Assembly: GCA_963664835.2 (NCBI GenBank)
Contig: CAXXUG010000014.1
Location: 124,001-188,000 of the forward strand
Origin: G963664835 sp963664835
GTDB lineage: Bacteria; Chloroflexota; UBA6077; FW602-bin22; JBCLEL01
Length of the DNA: 64,000 nt
Direction of reading: 5' to 3'
The notes below the pieces were generated by a model, which was not told the DNA's origin, did no database searches, and saw nothing but the letters and a program-made list of their open reading frames with translations. Shown here one piece after another: positions 44,337-52,869 of the stretch. The translations under genes and the position numbers were made by a program. Position 1 is the stretch's first letter, and every line of letters begins with the position of its first letter.

Positions 44337-45302
44337 ATGGAAGAGCAACACAACAAAAGGGTAGCCGGCATCGATGTGAGTAAAGCCGGACTGGAAGTGT
44401 GGGTGGAGGCCGGCCCTGCGCGACGATTTTTCAACAACGAGAAGGGGATCGGGGCGCTGGTGAAATGGCTGGCACGCCATGGAGTTAACCAGGCGGTGTA
44501 CGAGCCCACCGGCGGGTACGAGCTGGATGTGGGACGAAGGCTGAGAGAGAAAGGGATAAAGGCACGACGTGTGCACCCGAACAAGGTGCGGGGATTGGCA
44601 CGAGCGTGGGGCAAACAGGCCAAGACGGACGGAGTGGACGCGAAGGTGCTGAGGAGGTACGGGGAGGTATTCAGCGAAAGGGAGGAAGGGGAGATAGAGG
44701 ATAGCCCGGAAAGGGAGGAAATACGGGAGAAACTGAGGCGCCGGCGACAGTTGGTGAGCCAGAAGGTCCAGGAACTGAATCGGCTGGACAAGCCGGTGAG
44801 CCCAGGGGTACGAGAGAGTATCGAAGAGCACATAGAGTATCTGGACAAGGCAATAAAGCGGATGGACAGGGAGTACGAGAGGGCATTGAAAAGCAGCAGT
44901 GCCTTGTCGGAGCGGGCGAAGCTGTACCAGAGTGTGCGTGGAGTCGGGCAACTGACGGCGGCGACGCTGGTGGCTGAATTGCCGGAATTGGGTCAAGGGG
45001 AAGGCAGGAGAGTGACGTCACTGGTGGGACTTGCGCCCTGGTCGCGGGACAGCGGCCGGCAGAGGGGATATAGAGCGATCCAGGGAGGGCGAGGGGTGGT
45101 GAGACGGGCGTTGTACATGGCAGCGATGAGTGCAGTAAGGCGGCGGGACAGCAGCCTGGGGAGGTTTCACCAGCAGCTGCGCAAGCGGGGGAAGCCGGGG
45201 AAGGTGGCATTGGTGGCGGTGATGCGCAAGCTGCTGTTGCAGCTGCACTCGGTAGCACAACGGGGCACACCTTGGACGGAGGAATACGCCCCGGGCACCT
45301 GA
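44337..45302 (+). CDS. IS110 family transposase (DEDD)
   Basis: From ATG 44337 (after GAGGAAAGG) 321 residues. The N-terminal RuvC-like domain has the DEDD set: D13 (GIDVSK), E56 (YEPTGGY), D98 and D101 (KTDGVDA). A coiled-coil region (about 130-200) precedes the Transposase_20 domain with GQLTAATLVAELPELG, SLVGLAPWSRDSGRQRG (catalytic Ser candidate) and VVRRALYMAAMSAVRR. All key residues are present, so it may still be active. Confidence 0.92.
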   Translation: MEEQHNKRVAGIDVSKAGLEVWVEAGPARRFFNNEKGIGALVKWLARHGVNQAVYEPTGGYELDVGRRLREKGIKARRVHPNKVRGLARAWGKQAKTDGVDAKVLRRYGEVFSEREEGEIEDSPEREEIREKLRRRRQLVSQKVQELNRLDKPVSPGVRESIEEHIEYLDKAIKRMDREYERALKSSSALSERAKLYQSVRGVGQLTAATLVAELPELGQGEGRRVTSLVGLAPWSRDSGRQRGYRAIQGGRGVVRRALYMAAMSAVRRRDSSLGRFHQQLRKRGKPGKVALVAVMRKLLLQLHSVAQRGTPWTEEYAPGT

Positions 45303-46357
45303 AAACCCTTTACATCCAACACAGATACTCCGGCGAAGAGCCTGCCCCGTACTCCGATACGGGGCCGGAATCCAGGAGGGGCGGGGATGGGAAGTTTAGC
45401 GCGGTCGAAGACTACGCGAAGCGAGGGGCTTGTCCCCCGCTCCCGGCGGTCCGGCACCCAACCCAAGTCCCGAGGCGCCGTATAGAGGACCCGCCAACCA
45501 CTGCCCCAGTTTTCATACCTTGGTGTGCCGGCGCCAACCTGCGTGAGCGGTTGGTGCAAGCCCACGTCCCAGACTCCGACCCAGTATGCGCACCCAATCA
45601 ACCTCGAAACCGGCGCCAACCGGCCGACCCTAGTTCCGCCATCCCGCACTCCAACAGGTGCCACCTCCTCGCCGTAGGGACGGGTTTCAAACCCGTCCAA
45701 TTTGGAAGTGTTCAGAGCCGAAGTTCGTCCTCCGCCGAAGGGCCCGCCAATACTCGGCTGCCACCCAACGTCGTCTTTCCGGCGAAAGCCGGAATCCAAG
45801 AGGGGTGGGGCGGGGAAAATGTAGCGCGGTCAAAGACTACGCGAGGCGAGGGGCTTGTCCCCCGCTCCCGGCAGTCCGGTAACCAACCCTGGTCCCGAGC
45901 CACGGTAGAGAAGACCCCCCAACCGTTGCCCCGGTTTTCATCCCTTGGTGCGCCCTTCGCAAGACCACGGTGATTCCGGCGAAGAGCCTGCCCCTTACCC
46001 ACCTCAGGCGGGCCGAAATCCAGTAGGTGGAGGAAATCTAACAACTCAGTCGATTTTCATCCCCCGATTTGCCGTAGCCGGGCCAATCTCCATTCCGCCT
46101 GACAACGTGCTCCCAGCTTGGGTCGAGGCATGTCATCGGGCCTGGACGCGCCTCATCACTTGAAGCCAACCAACGCGCTCGTGCACCAAAAACACGCCCC
46201 AAACCGTCTTGACAACATAATGGAGCCGTTCCTATACTTCGGGCGATGAAGCGGTCGCAAATGCGGCAAAAGTGGCGGTCTCGTTGACATCCGAAGACCT
46301 CTGGTCGATCCCGGATGAAGAGAGAAACTAGAATTAGGGGTGTGGCAGGAGACCTCG
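45303..46357. repeat. Repeat-rich intergenic block after the IS110 element
   Basis: No gene in 1,055 bases. Two dispersed-repeat copies lie at 45395-45557 and 45820-45965, both of the version with the extra GTC(G/A)AAGACTACGCGA segment. Hairpins: CCCCGTA-CTCCGA-TACGGGG at 45345-45364, TTCCGGC-GAAA-GCCGGAA near 45778-45795, and the palindrome at 45678-45698. A -10-like TAGAAT (46329-46334) sits 24 bases before the next gene. Confidence 0.75.
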
Positions 46358-46897
46358 ATGCTGATTGAGATGGTCGTAGAGAGCGTCCGCGTCAATCTGC
46401 AGAACTATCAGCGCGTGGTCGTGCTCAAAGAGAAGTCCTCCGAGCGGTACCTCCCGATTTGGATCGGCAATAGCGAGGCCGACGCAATCGTCATTCAGTT
46501 GCAAAACGTCTCGGTCCCCAGGCCTTGGACCCACGATCTTCTCAAGACGATCATCAACGAGTTGTCCGCAAAAGTCAGCCGGATAATCGTAAACGACCTC
46601 TCCGAAGAGGTCTTCTACGCCCGCATTAACCTGGAAATAAATGGGCGGGTCATAGAGATCGATTCCCGGCCCAGTGACGCGATCGCCCTCGCGGTTCGAC
46701 TAAAGGCTCCCATATTCGCCGAGGACACCGTGTTGGAGAAGGCCGGAGTCAACCTGGATGGGTCTCAGGATACCGAGACGCCGAGTGAGCAGGGACCTGC
46801 CAAAGAGGGAGAAGAGGATTCCCAAAAGCTGTCCGTGTTCCGCGACTTCATCGATACCCTGGACATGGACGACGTCGGCAAGTCGGAAAAAAGCTGA
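46358..46897 (+). CDS. Bifunctional nuclease family (DUF151) protein
   Basis: From ATG 46358 (AGGAG 7 bases upstream) 179 residues: IEMVVESVRVNLQNYQRVVV, LPIWIGNSEADAIVIQLQ, PWTHDLLKTIINEL and the family hallmark IEIDSRPSDAIALAVRLKAP. DUF151 proteins include plant and bacterial bifunctional nucleases (RNase/DNase); in many bacteria the role is unknown. An acidic tail follows from about residue 145. Confidence 0.88.
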   Translation: MLIEMVVESVRVNLQNYQRVVVLKEKSSERYLPIWIGNSEADAIVIQLQNVSVPRPWTHDLLKTIINELSAKVSRIIVNDLSEEVFYARINLEINGRVIEIDSRPSDAIALAVRLKAPIFAEDTVLEKAGVNLDGSQDTETPSEQGPAKEGEEDSQKLSVFRDFIDTLDMDDVGKSEKS

Positions 46898-47024
46898 CCA
46901 GCAGGTTAAACCGCCTTCGGCAATTTTGAGCCGGCTGCTAGACATTGACCCTATTCGGACCATTGGAATCTAGGCAGCCGCAAGACGCACTCGTCCTCAA
47001 AACCCGATTCAAGGAGATAGACTA

Positions 47025-47579
47025 TTGGACCGGGCCAAAGCCTGGGAGATTCTCAACACTTACGTCAAGAATCAGAATCTGGTCAAGCACAGCCTCGCGG
47101 TCGAAGCCGCGATGCGCGGGTACGCAGAGCAGTTCGGCGAAGAAGTCGAGGAATGGAGAATCACCGGCCTTCTCCACGACTTCGACTACGAAATACATCC
47201 AACTGCCGACAAACACCCCCAGGCCGGAGCCCCTATACTTCGCGACGCGGGCGTGCCGGAGCATATCGTCTACTCGATCCTGTCCCACGCCGAGTACCTG
47301 AACCTTGAACGCAAGAGCCTGATGGATAAGACTCTTTACGCAGTGGATGAGCTCGCCGGCTTCATCGTCGCCGTCACTTTGGTCAGGCCAAGCAAATCAC
47401 TCTCTGACGTCAAAGTATCGTCCGTAAAGAAGAAGATGAAAGACAAAGGGTTTGCCCGCGCAGTCAAGCGAGAGGACATCATCGGCGGCGCCGAGTCATT
47501 GAACATCAGCCTGGACGACCACATCGGCAACGTCATCGACTCGATGCGAAAGGTCGCCCCGGCTCTGGGACTCGGCTGA
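47025..47579 (+). CDS. HD domain phosphohydrolase-like protein
   Basis: A 184-residue HD protein: LVKHSLAVEAAMRGYAEQFG, the metal pair in ITGLLHDFDYEIHP, DKHPQAGAPILRDAGV and ILSHAEYLNL. The family is widespread and uncharacterised (putative nucleotide hydrolase). Start TTG after AAGGAGAT. It is directly followed by a glycosyltransferase gene. Confidence 0.87.
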   Translation: MDRAKAWEILNTYVKNQNLVKHSLAVEAAMRGYAEQFGEEVEEWRITGLLHDFDYEIHPTADKHPQAGAPILRDAGVPEHIVYSILSHAEYLNLERKSLMDKTLYAVDELAGFIVAVTLVRPSKSLSDVKVSSVKKKMKDKGFARAVKREDIIGGAESLNISLDDHIGNVIDSMRKVAPALGLG

Positions 47580-47597
47580 GAGGAAAGACCTGAAGCC

Positions 47598-48800
47598 ATC
47601 CGGATTGCCTATCTAGCCCCTCAACTCGATCTCCTGGGTTCCCCGCAGGCCGCGCTCGCCGAGGTCGCCACACGGGTAGCTATGAGCCACGACGTCACCG
47701 CCTTCACCAACAACAGGCACGACTGGGAGCATCTTTGCCCGTCAATTCGCCGTGTCAGAGGACTCTCCCCTTTCGGCTTGATCGATTACCTCAGGTTCGT
47801 ACTCGCGCACGCTTGGCCGCTCCGCCGCCGGCCGGGCGGAAGCGCCAACCATTTCGATGTCGTCCACTCCACCATCCTCTCCACCGCCTTCTCGAATGGA
47901 GACGATTATTTCGCCGGCAATGTAGTCACCAGCCATTTCTGCCAGCGGGAGGCCCTGCGACTGCAATTGGCCGACAGCTTCCGTGCGTCACGCGGCCGGC
48001 AACACATTGGCGATTGGCTCGATCGTTTAATCCGCTTGGCGTATACCACCGTCGGGGCGATTGGCGAACGCTTGATGTACTCCCGTCCCGGTCTACAGGC
48101 AATTATTGCGGTCTCTGAGGAGTTGAAGCGAGATCTGGTCAGTCACTACGGTTGCGATCCGAAACGCATCAGTGTCATCTCAAACGGCGTCGATACCGAT
48201 CGCTTCCACCCCCGACTGCGCGACGAAGAAGGCGCCAAGATTCGGAAAACCTACCGAATCCGGCCCGATCAGTTCGTGGCGTCCATCGTCGGAGGGGATT
48301 GGGAGCGGAAAGGACTTCGAGAGGCCATCGAGGCTATCGGCAAGCTACCGAAGGGGCAATTCGTGTTGTTCGTAATCGGCCGCGGTGACGTACGCAAATA
48401 CGCCAGTCTCGGCCGAGCCATTAACGTGCAGTCATACATCCACTTTGTCGGACATCAACCTGAGCCTGAGAAGTTCCTGGCTGCCAGCGACGCGCTGGTG
48501 TGCCCTACTGCCTACGAGACCTTCCTGATATCCGCCCTCGAGTCTCTGGCGGTGGGCACGCCGGTGCTCGTGACCCGTGCGGCGCCGGTCCACGCGCTGA
48601 TTCGGGACGGAGTGAATGGCTATGTCATTGAGCGAGATGCCGTGGACGTTGCCCACAAGCTCGGACTGTTGGCTGCCCAGCGTCCTCGTCAAACAGCGGA
48701 GATGCTGGCGCGGGCCCGCGCCAGCGTCGGTTCGCGATACACTTGGGACGCGGTAGCCAGACAGACCCTGGAAGTCTACAGACAGGTGGCATCGGCCTAG
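47598..48800 (+). CDS. GT4-family glycosyltransferase, apparent ATC start
   Basis: The conserved N-terminus IRIAYLAPQLDLLGSPQAAL begins at codon ATC 47598, where homologues have MRIAY. In-frame ATG comes only at 47682 and would remove the first Rossmann strand. The 400-residue protein shows the GT-B donor domain: VISNGVDTDRFHP near residue 190, GDWERKGLREAIEAI, and CPTAYETFLISALESLAVGTPVL (E-x7-E region) near 310. It transfers an activated sugar to an unknown acceptor. GAGGAAAG lies 12-18 bases before the ATC. Confidence 0.87.
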   Translation: MRIAYLAPQLDLLGSPQAALAEVATRVAMSHDVTAFTNNRHDWEHLCPSIRRVRGLSPFGLIDYLRFVLAHAWPLRRRPGGSANHFDVVHSTILSTAFSNGDDYFAGNVVTSHFCQREALRLQLADSFRASRGRQHIGDWLDRLIRLAYTTVGAIGERLMYSRPGLQAIIAVSEELKRDLVSHYGCDPKRISVISNGVDTDRFHPRLRDEEGAKIRKTYRIRPDQFVASIVGGDWERKGLREAIEAIGKLPKGQFVLFVIGRGDVRKYASLGRAINVQSYIHFVGHQPEPEKFLAASDALVCPTAYETFLISALESLAVGTPVLVTRAAPVHALIRDGVNGYVIERDAVDVAHKLGLLAAQRPRQTAEMLARARASVGSRYTWDAVARQTLEVYRQVASA

Positions 48801-48845
48801 ATTAGTCCAGCGGTTTAATCCGAGAGTATGGAGGGTTGCGAGTCA

Positions 48846-49799
48846 ATGGCACTATTCCTGACCGAGGACGACGTCGGAAAACTCCTGACCATGAATGATG
48901 CGATAGAAGTGCTTGACCGCGCGTTCCGTCAGTTGGCCGGCAACAACGCCCCCGTTCGGCCGCGGCAAAGGGTCAAGATCGCCGGCGGGACCCTACAGGT
49001 AATGCCGGCCGCGCTGCCGGCCGAGCGCGCCATCGGATTCAAGGCCTACACGACAATGGCAGGCAGACCTAACTTTCACTTCACCCTTTACGACAGCACA
49101 ACTGGCGAGTTGCTGGCGGTAATGCAAGCCAATCGCCTCGGCCAGATCCGGACCGGTGCCGCGAGCGGCGTGGCAACCAGATACATGGCCCGCGACAAAG
49201 TCGCCGTCGTCGGATGCATCGGAACCGGCTGGCAGGCGCGGTCCCAGGTGGAGGCTGTCTGCGCCGTGCGCAAGTTCGAACGAGGCCTTGCCTACGGGCG
49301 TGATCCCGCGAGGCTCCGAGCCTTTTGCGATGAAATATCCAACACCGTTAACCTGCCTATCGAGCCGGCGTCGAACCCAGACCAGGTCGCGAGCGAAGTC
49401 GACGTGTTGATCGCCGCTACTAACGCGAGACGTCCCGTCTTCGACGGAAACGCGCTCTCCGCCGGCGTACACGTTAACGCGATAGGTTCGAACGGCGCGG
49501 AGCGACAGGAGGTCGACGAGGCCACGGTGGTCAGATCGAGCCGCGTCGTCGTCGATCTCAAAGAGCAGGCCAACATCGAGTGCGGCGACGTGATTCCGGT
49601 CGTCAGTGCCGGCCGCATCACCTGGTCCAACGTGATTGAGCTCGCCGATATCGTCGCGGGCCGGACTTCAGGCCGTGATTCCGACGATGAGATCACGCTG
49701 TTCGAGTCACAGGGCATCGCCCTCGAAGACGTGGCCGTGGGCATCCACGTCTACCGATTGGCCCGGGAACGCGGCATCGGCCGGGAGATTCCCGCCTAG
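48846..49799 (+). CDS. Ornithine cyclodeaminase / mu-crystallin family protein
   Basis: 317 residues from ATG 48846: TEDDVGKLLTMNDAIEVLDR, GFKAYTTMAGRP, QANRLGQIRTGAASGVATRY and the nucleotide-binding VAVVGCIGTGWQARSQVEA near residue 125. The C-terminal half has DVLIAATNARRPVF. The family covers ornithine cyclodeaminase, alanine dehydrogenase and ketimine reductases, so the substrate is open. An upstream ATG (48828) overlaps the ribosome site GGAGGG and is less likely. Confidence 0.87.
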   Translation: MALFLTEDDVGKLLTMNDAIEVLDRAFRQLAGNNAPVRPRQRVKIAGGTLQVMPAALPAERAIGFKAYTTMAGRPNFHFTLYDSTTGELLAVMQANRLGQIRTGAASGVATRYMARDKVAVVGCIGTGWQARSQVEAVCAVRKFERGLAYGRDPARLRAFCDEISNTVNLPIEPASNPDQVASEVDVLIAATNARRPVFDGNALSAGVHVNAIGSNGAERQEVDEATVVRSSRVVVDLKEQANIECGDVIPVVSAGRITWSNVIELADIVAGRTSGRDSDDEITLFESQGIALEDVAVGIHVYRLARERGIGREIPA

Positions 49800-49810
49800 G
49801 ACGCCGCGCT

Positions 49811-50620
49811 TTGACTGCATTCGAGAACACCTCGGACTACACTCCGGTCGCCCCATACTACGACCGGACCCGCAACATGCCGGAAGCGCTTGTCGACGAG
49901 TGTTTTCAGCGAATAATCGACCGAGCCGGCCTTGACCGAAACGGCCAGGCCTTGGACGCCGGCTGCGGCACCGGTCAGCTTTCGTTTCCGCTGCTCAGGG
50001 CCGGTTACTCCGTGATCGGAGTCGATGTCTCGCAAGCGATGCTCGACATCGCGCGATCGAAGACAAAGACTGGGGACCGGATCGACTTCGTTGTCGCCGA
50101 CGTACGGTCAATGGAGTTCGCGACCGGCACATTTGATGCGGTCGTGATCTCAAAGCTCTTTCAACACGTGGGCAACTGGGAAACCGCCGTAGACGAGATC
50201 ATCAGAGTCACGAAGGACAGCGGACTCTTCATCCATATTAGTGACAAGGGCGCATTCGGAAACGCGGTCCGTATTAAGTTCTCGGAATGCGCCCAAGCGC
50301 GCGGTTACTCAAACCTGTACCCCGGCATCAAGGACAGAAGCCTGTTGCCAGTGTATCTGCGAGGGCGCGGGGCCGAGCCGATCGCAATCGACACTGACGA
50401 CCTCGTCTGGACGAAACAGGTGAGGTATTCCGACGCGCTGGAGCACTTGAAACTCAGACTTCATTCGGAATTCTGGCGTATCCCAGACTCCGACTACCAA
50501 CAAATCCTGAATGAAGTTCAGGCCTGGATTGACGCCCAACCCTGCGGCTACGAGTCCACCGAAAAACTGAGGCCCCGCCTGGCGCTTGAGGTGTTCAGGA
50601 TCCACAAGAAGGCATCATAG
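49811..50620 (+). CDS. SAM-dependent methyltransferase (class I)
   Basis: A 269-residue class I methyltransferase: ALDAGCGTGQLSFPLLRAGY near residue 45 (motif I), VIGVDVSQAMLDIAR (acidic motif II) and VVADVRSMEFATGTFDAVVI. A C-terminal domain from about 165 probably binds the acceptor, which is unknown. TTG start, 12 bases behind the previous gene. Confidence 0.85.
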   Translation: MTAFENTSDYTPVAPYYDRTRNMPEALVDECFQRIIDRAGLDRNGQALDAGCGTGQLSFPLLRAGYSVIGVDVSQAMLDIARSKTKTGDRIDFVVADVRSMEFATGTFDAVVISKLFQHVGNWETAVDEIIRVTKDSGLFIHISDKGAFGNAVRIKFSECAQARGYSNLYPGIKDRSLLPVYLRGRGAEPIAIDTDDLVWTKQVRYSDALEHLKLRLHSEFWRIPDSDYQQILNEVQAWIDAQPCGYESTEKLRPRLALEVFRIHKKAS

Positions 50621-50736
50621 TAGCAAGGAACATGAAAGTCGCCGAAGCGCTCGGTGCCTTGGGCTTCCGTCTGCCCCTCTCAGATACAACGGGGACACGC
50701 CCGCACCCTAACCGAACAAATTGAGGTGCTTTGGAT

Positions 50737-51792
50737 TTATCTTGCATCTACCGCAGTCTTGCCCGCCCATTCGGAACCCGGCAGGTGGCGGAGCGATCGA
50801 AGTGGTGAATACACAATAACAACTAACGCTATAAAGACGATTGCCGCACCAACCAAGAGCGCGGTCCGCAGGTCGAACACTGTGCCAAGCACACCGCCCA
50901 TCAATGCACCTACTGGCGCTATACCGTGGACGACAACTCTTCGCGTTGCGTTAATGCGGTCGAGTAGATCGGCTGGCGTAAGTGCTTGGCGCAGGGCGAC
51001 ATCGTTAACACTCCAGATCCTGGTGCCGATCCACAGTAACCCAGCGGATAGTCCGAGCAACGGCAGCGTTACTACTAACGGTCCGCCGACAATCGCGATG
51101 AGCGCGCTTGCGGCAGTCATCAGGAGTTGTCCAAGTACGATCGAGAGTCCCGGCCCGATTCGCCGGGTGATCTCGGCCGACAAAGCAGCACCGGCAAACG
51201 CCCCGATGCCGCCGATAGCACTTATAAGACCAAGCATTGCTGGCGTCACTCCGAGGTCTTGCACCACGAAAAGAACAAACACGGCGCCCTGCACACCAAC
51301 ACCGGGGACACCAATACCGGCCGCCGATTGAGTAAGTTGAAGTTTGCTGTTTGCTCCTACCAGGCCTTCTTGCCGCACTAGCGTCGGCAAATATGATTGG
51401 GCGGCCACAAACGAGAACACCCCAAGGGCACCTATAGCAACCACTATCACGTAGAGAGCTTCAATGCGGATAATGCCCAACAACGCAGTCAAAGGAATCA
51501 ACGCAATCAGGAAAGCTTGCCCTAAATTTGCGACGATGATAATCGGTCGCCTCCGCAGCCTGTCGACCCAAACTCCGACAAACAGGCCCAGTAGGATAAT
51601 TGGAGTATTCCCCAAGGCGCGGAGCACTCCCATCTCGAATGCCGTGGCCTGGAGAACTATTACCGCCGTCAGGGGCAGAGCAAGGGCGAAAAGAGCCGAG
51701 CCGCCGCTAGAAACAGTCTCCCCAATCCAGAATCTTAGAAAGTCGGGGTCGCGGGGTTGAGGTCTGTTCGTGGAGTCTAGGTTTCCGCCCAT
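50737..51792 (-). CDS. MFS transporter, shortened in the middle
   Basis: A drug-exporter-like MFS protein of 351 residues: FLRFWIGETVSSGGSALFALA at the N-terminus, GVWVDRLRRRPIII (loop 2-3 motif), YLPTLVRQEGLVGANSKLQ, and later VFVLFVVQDLGVTPAMLGLI. Relatives have about 60-70 further residues (two helices and the central loop) between ANSKLQLTQSAAGI and AVFVLFVVQDLG; here only GVPGVGVQG joins them. ATG 51792 follows AGGGGA. Probably non-functional or altered; the deletion is in frame. Confidence 0.75.
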   Translation of the reverse strand: MGGNLDSTNRPQPRDPDFLRFWIGETVSSGGSALFALALPLTAVIVLQATAFEMGVLRALGNTPIILLGLFVGVWVDRLRRRPIIIVANLGQAFLIALIPLTALLGIIRIEALYVIVVAIGALGVFSFVAAQSYLPTLVRQEGLVGANSKLQLTQSAAGIGVPGVGVQGAVFVLFVVQDLGVTPAMLGLISAIGGIGAFAGAALSAEITRRIGPGLSIVLGQLLMTAASALIAIVGGPLVVTLPLLGLSAGLLWIGTRIWSVNDVALRQALTPADLLDRINATRRVVVHGIAPVGALMGGVLGTVFDLRTALLVGAAIVFIALVVIVYSPLRSLRHLPGSEWAGKTAVDAR

Positions 51793-51801
51793 CAAAATCC
51801 C

Positions 51802-51972
51802 CTATGAATCTAACGCACACCCCAGAGCACCGTTCGGCGGCTGCCGACTGTTCCCTATTCGGGCGCCTTGCGCGCGGATCCGACGTACCCACCATAATAC
51901 GCCGTTGAACCTCAATCGTGTCGGAATCCAGAAACACCCCACGTGCTGCGTGTAGTTCCCTCGGCGGTTCAT
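51802..51972 (-). CDS. 56-residue upstream ORF with very strong ribosome site
   Basis: Between 51978 and 51987 the - strand reads AGGAGGTGAT, a near-perfect ribosome site, five bases before ATG 51972. The frame encodes MNRRGNYTQHVGCFWIPTRL then Trp-rich, Arg-rich sequence (VLWWVRRIRAQG) and stops at 51802, its stop merging with the ribosome site of the MFS gene. It resembles a regulatory leader peptide. No family recognised. Confidence 0.45.
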   Translation of the reverse strand: MNRRGNYTQHVGCFWIPTRLRFNGVLWWVRRIRAQGARIGNSRQPPNGALGCALDS

Positions 51973-52676
51973 CAACAATCACCTCCTAGATTCCCTAACT
52001 CGGGGTTGGCCTGTAATGCCGCCGGCACGCCTCAATCTTCCTCCGCGTGGACCGAGAATGTTTCCCCACAAAGCTCGCGGAACCGATGGAGTCTTGCCCG
52101 GCCTCGTCCAACTCGTGCGGCAGCACGCTTGCAGTGGTATTATTGTAATACACATGTTCCCTCATACGAGTTGCTGGTAAACCGCCATTGCAGATTCGGG
52201 ACACCAGCCCATGTCGGACTGGAAAGCTCGCCAGCGAAATATGAAAAATGCAAAACAATAATCCGGACTGTCCCGTTCCAAGTTGGATGAGAGTAGAGGT
52301 CTCGCCTGCCGGTATGTTGCAGGCAAGAAGGAGTCGCGAAAAAACATCAAAATTACAAAACAAATGTCCGGACGCTCCCGTGCCACTTTGGATGAAAGTA
52401 GAGATCTCACCCGTCAGTATGTTGCAGGAAACGTATGGGTCGCAAAAAACATAGAAATTGCAAAACAAACGGCTAGGCAAGCCCGCTGCCGGTTACCGGA
52501 ACCGGCTTCCAATAGACTGTGAGTGGCGATCCAATATGCCCCGCCACTCCGCCGGCTCAAATTGACATACCGGACAGCCCAAACCTATAATCCGAAACTG
52601 ACAATGCGCCTCATCGATCGTGAGTCGCTGCAGTGCCCGTGCCGGCGAACCGGTCGATACATATGGAAGGCGTAAG
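51973..52676. other. Intergenic region upstream of rpmH
   Basis: No known gene in 704 bases. It contains the palindrome GTATTATTGTAATAC at 52137-52151 and the 105-bp tandem repeat at 52251-52466. The A-rich pieces of that repeat and the rpmH neighbourhood recall an origin, but no cluster of consensus DnaA boxes was found. Confidence 0.5.
52251..52466. repeat. 105-bp tandem repeat (two full units and a partial)
   Basis: CAAAAC recurs at 52251, 52356 and 52461, giving a 105-base period. Units 1 and 2 share TTGGATGA(G/A)AGTAGAG, TATGTTGCAGG and GTCGC followed by AAAAAACAT. Two + strand frames are open through most of the two units (35-residue repeats). Unit 1 also contains a stem CGCCTGC / GCAGGC(A). 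No function is recognised. Confidence 0.75.
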
Positions 52677-52823
52677 GTGCCGAAGAGAACCTATCAACCC
52701 AAGAAGAGACGACGTGCTCGAAAGCACGGGTTCCGTGCCCGCATGAGTTCCCCGGGAGGGCGCGCGATCATCAAGCGCCGGCGACGAGCCGGACGTAAGC
52801 GGCTAACTCCCGCCACCGCCTGA
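52677..52823 (+). CDS. rpmH: 50S ribosomal protein L34
   Basis: 48 residues from GTG 52677: PKRTYQPKKRRRARKHGFRA then RMSSPGGRAIIKRRRRAGRK, the invariant L34 pattern. A purine-rich GGAAGG lies upstream. The open frame extends 19 codons further upstream, not part of L34. Confidence 0.95.
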   Translation: MPKRTYQPKKRRRARKHGFRARMSSPGGRAIIKRRRRAGRKRLTPATA

Positions 52824-52869
52824 ATGTCCGCCGCCCGCTTGGCAGATACCGAGCCCGGTTTTTGACCTG

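Larger units (their letters stand above)
44105..45302 (+). mobile_element. IS110-family insertion sequence
   Basis: A complete IS110-type transposase gene with an upstream structured non-coding region. IS110 elements insert without clear inverted repeats, so ends cannot be placed from one copy; the left end is estimated from the structured RNA region and the right end from the stop codon. Dispersed-repeat DNA starts directly downstream (about 45325). Confidence 0.7.

Noticed and set aside
44334..45270. Long - strand ORFs opposite the IS110 transposase
   Set aside because: Shadows of the G-rich transposase gene; products are Pro/Ser/Leu-rich low complexity.
52251..52466. CRISPR-like array
   Set aside because: The 105-bp period consists of whole diverging units with no short identical repeats separated by unique spacers.
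51973..52676. Replication origin upstream of rpmH
   Set aside because: Gene order rpmH-rnpA-yidC-parA often flanks oriC, but dnaA and dnaN are absent and only two 7-of-9 matches to a DnaA box were seen (near 52053 and 52146).
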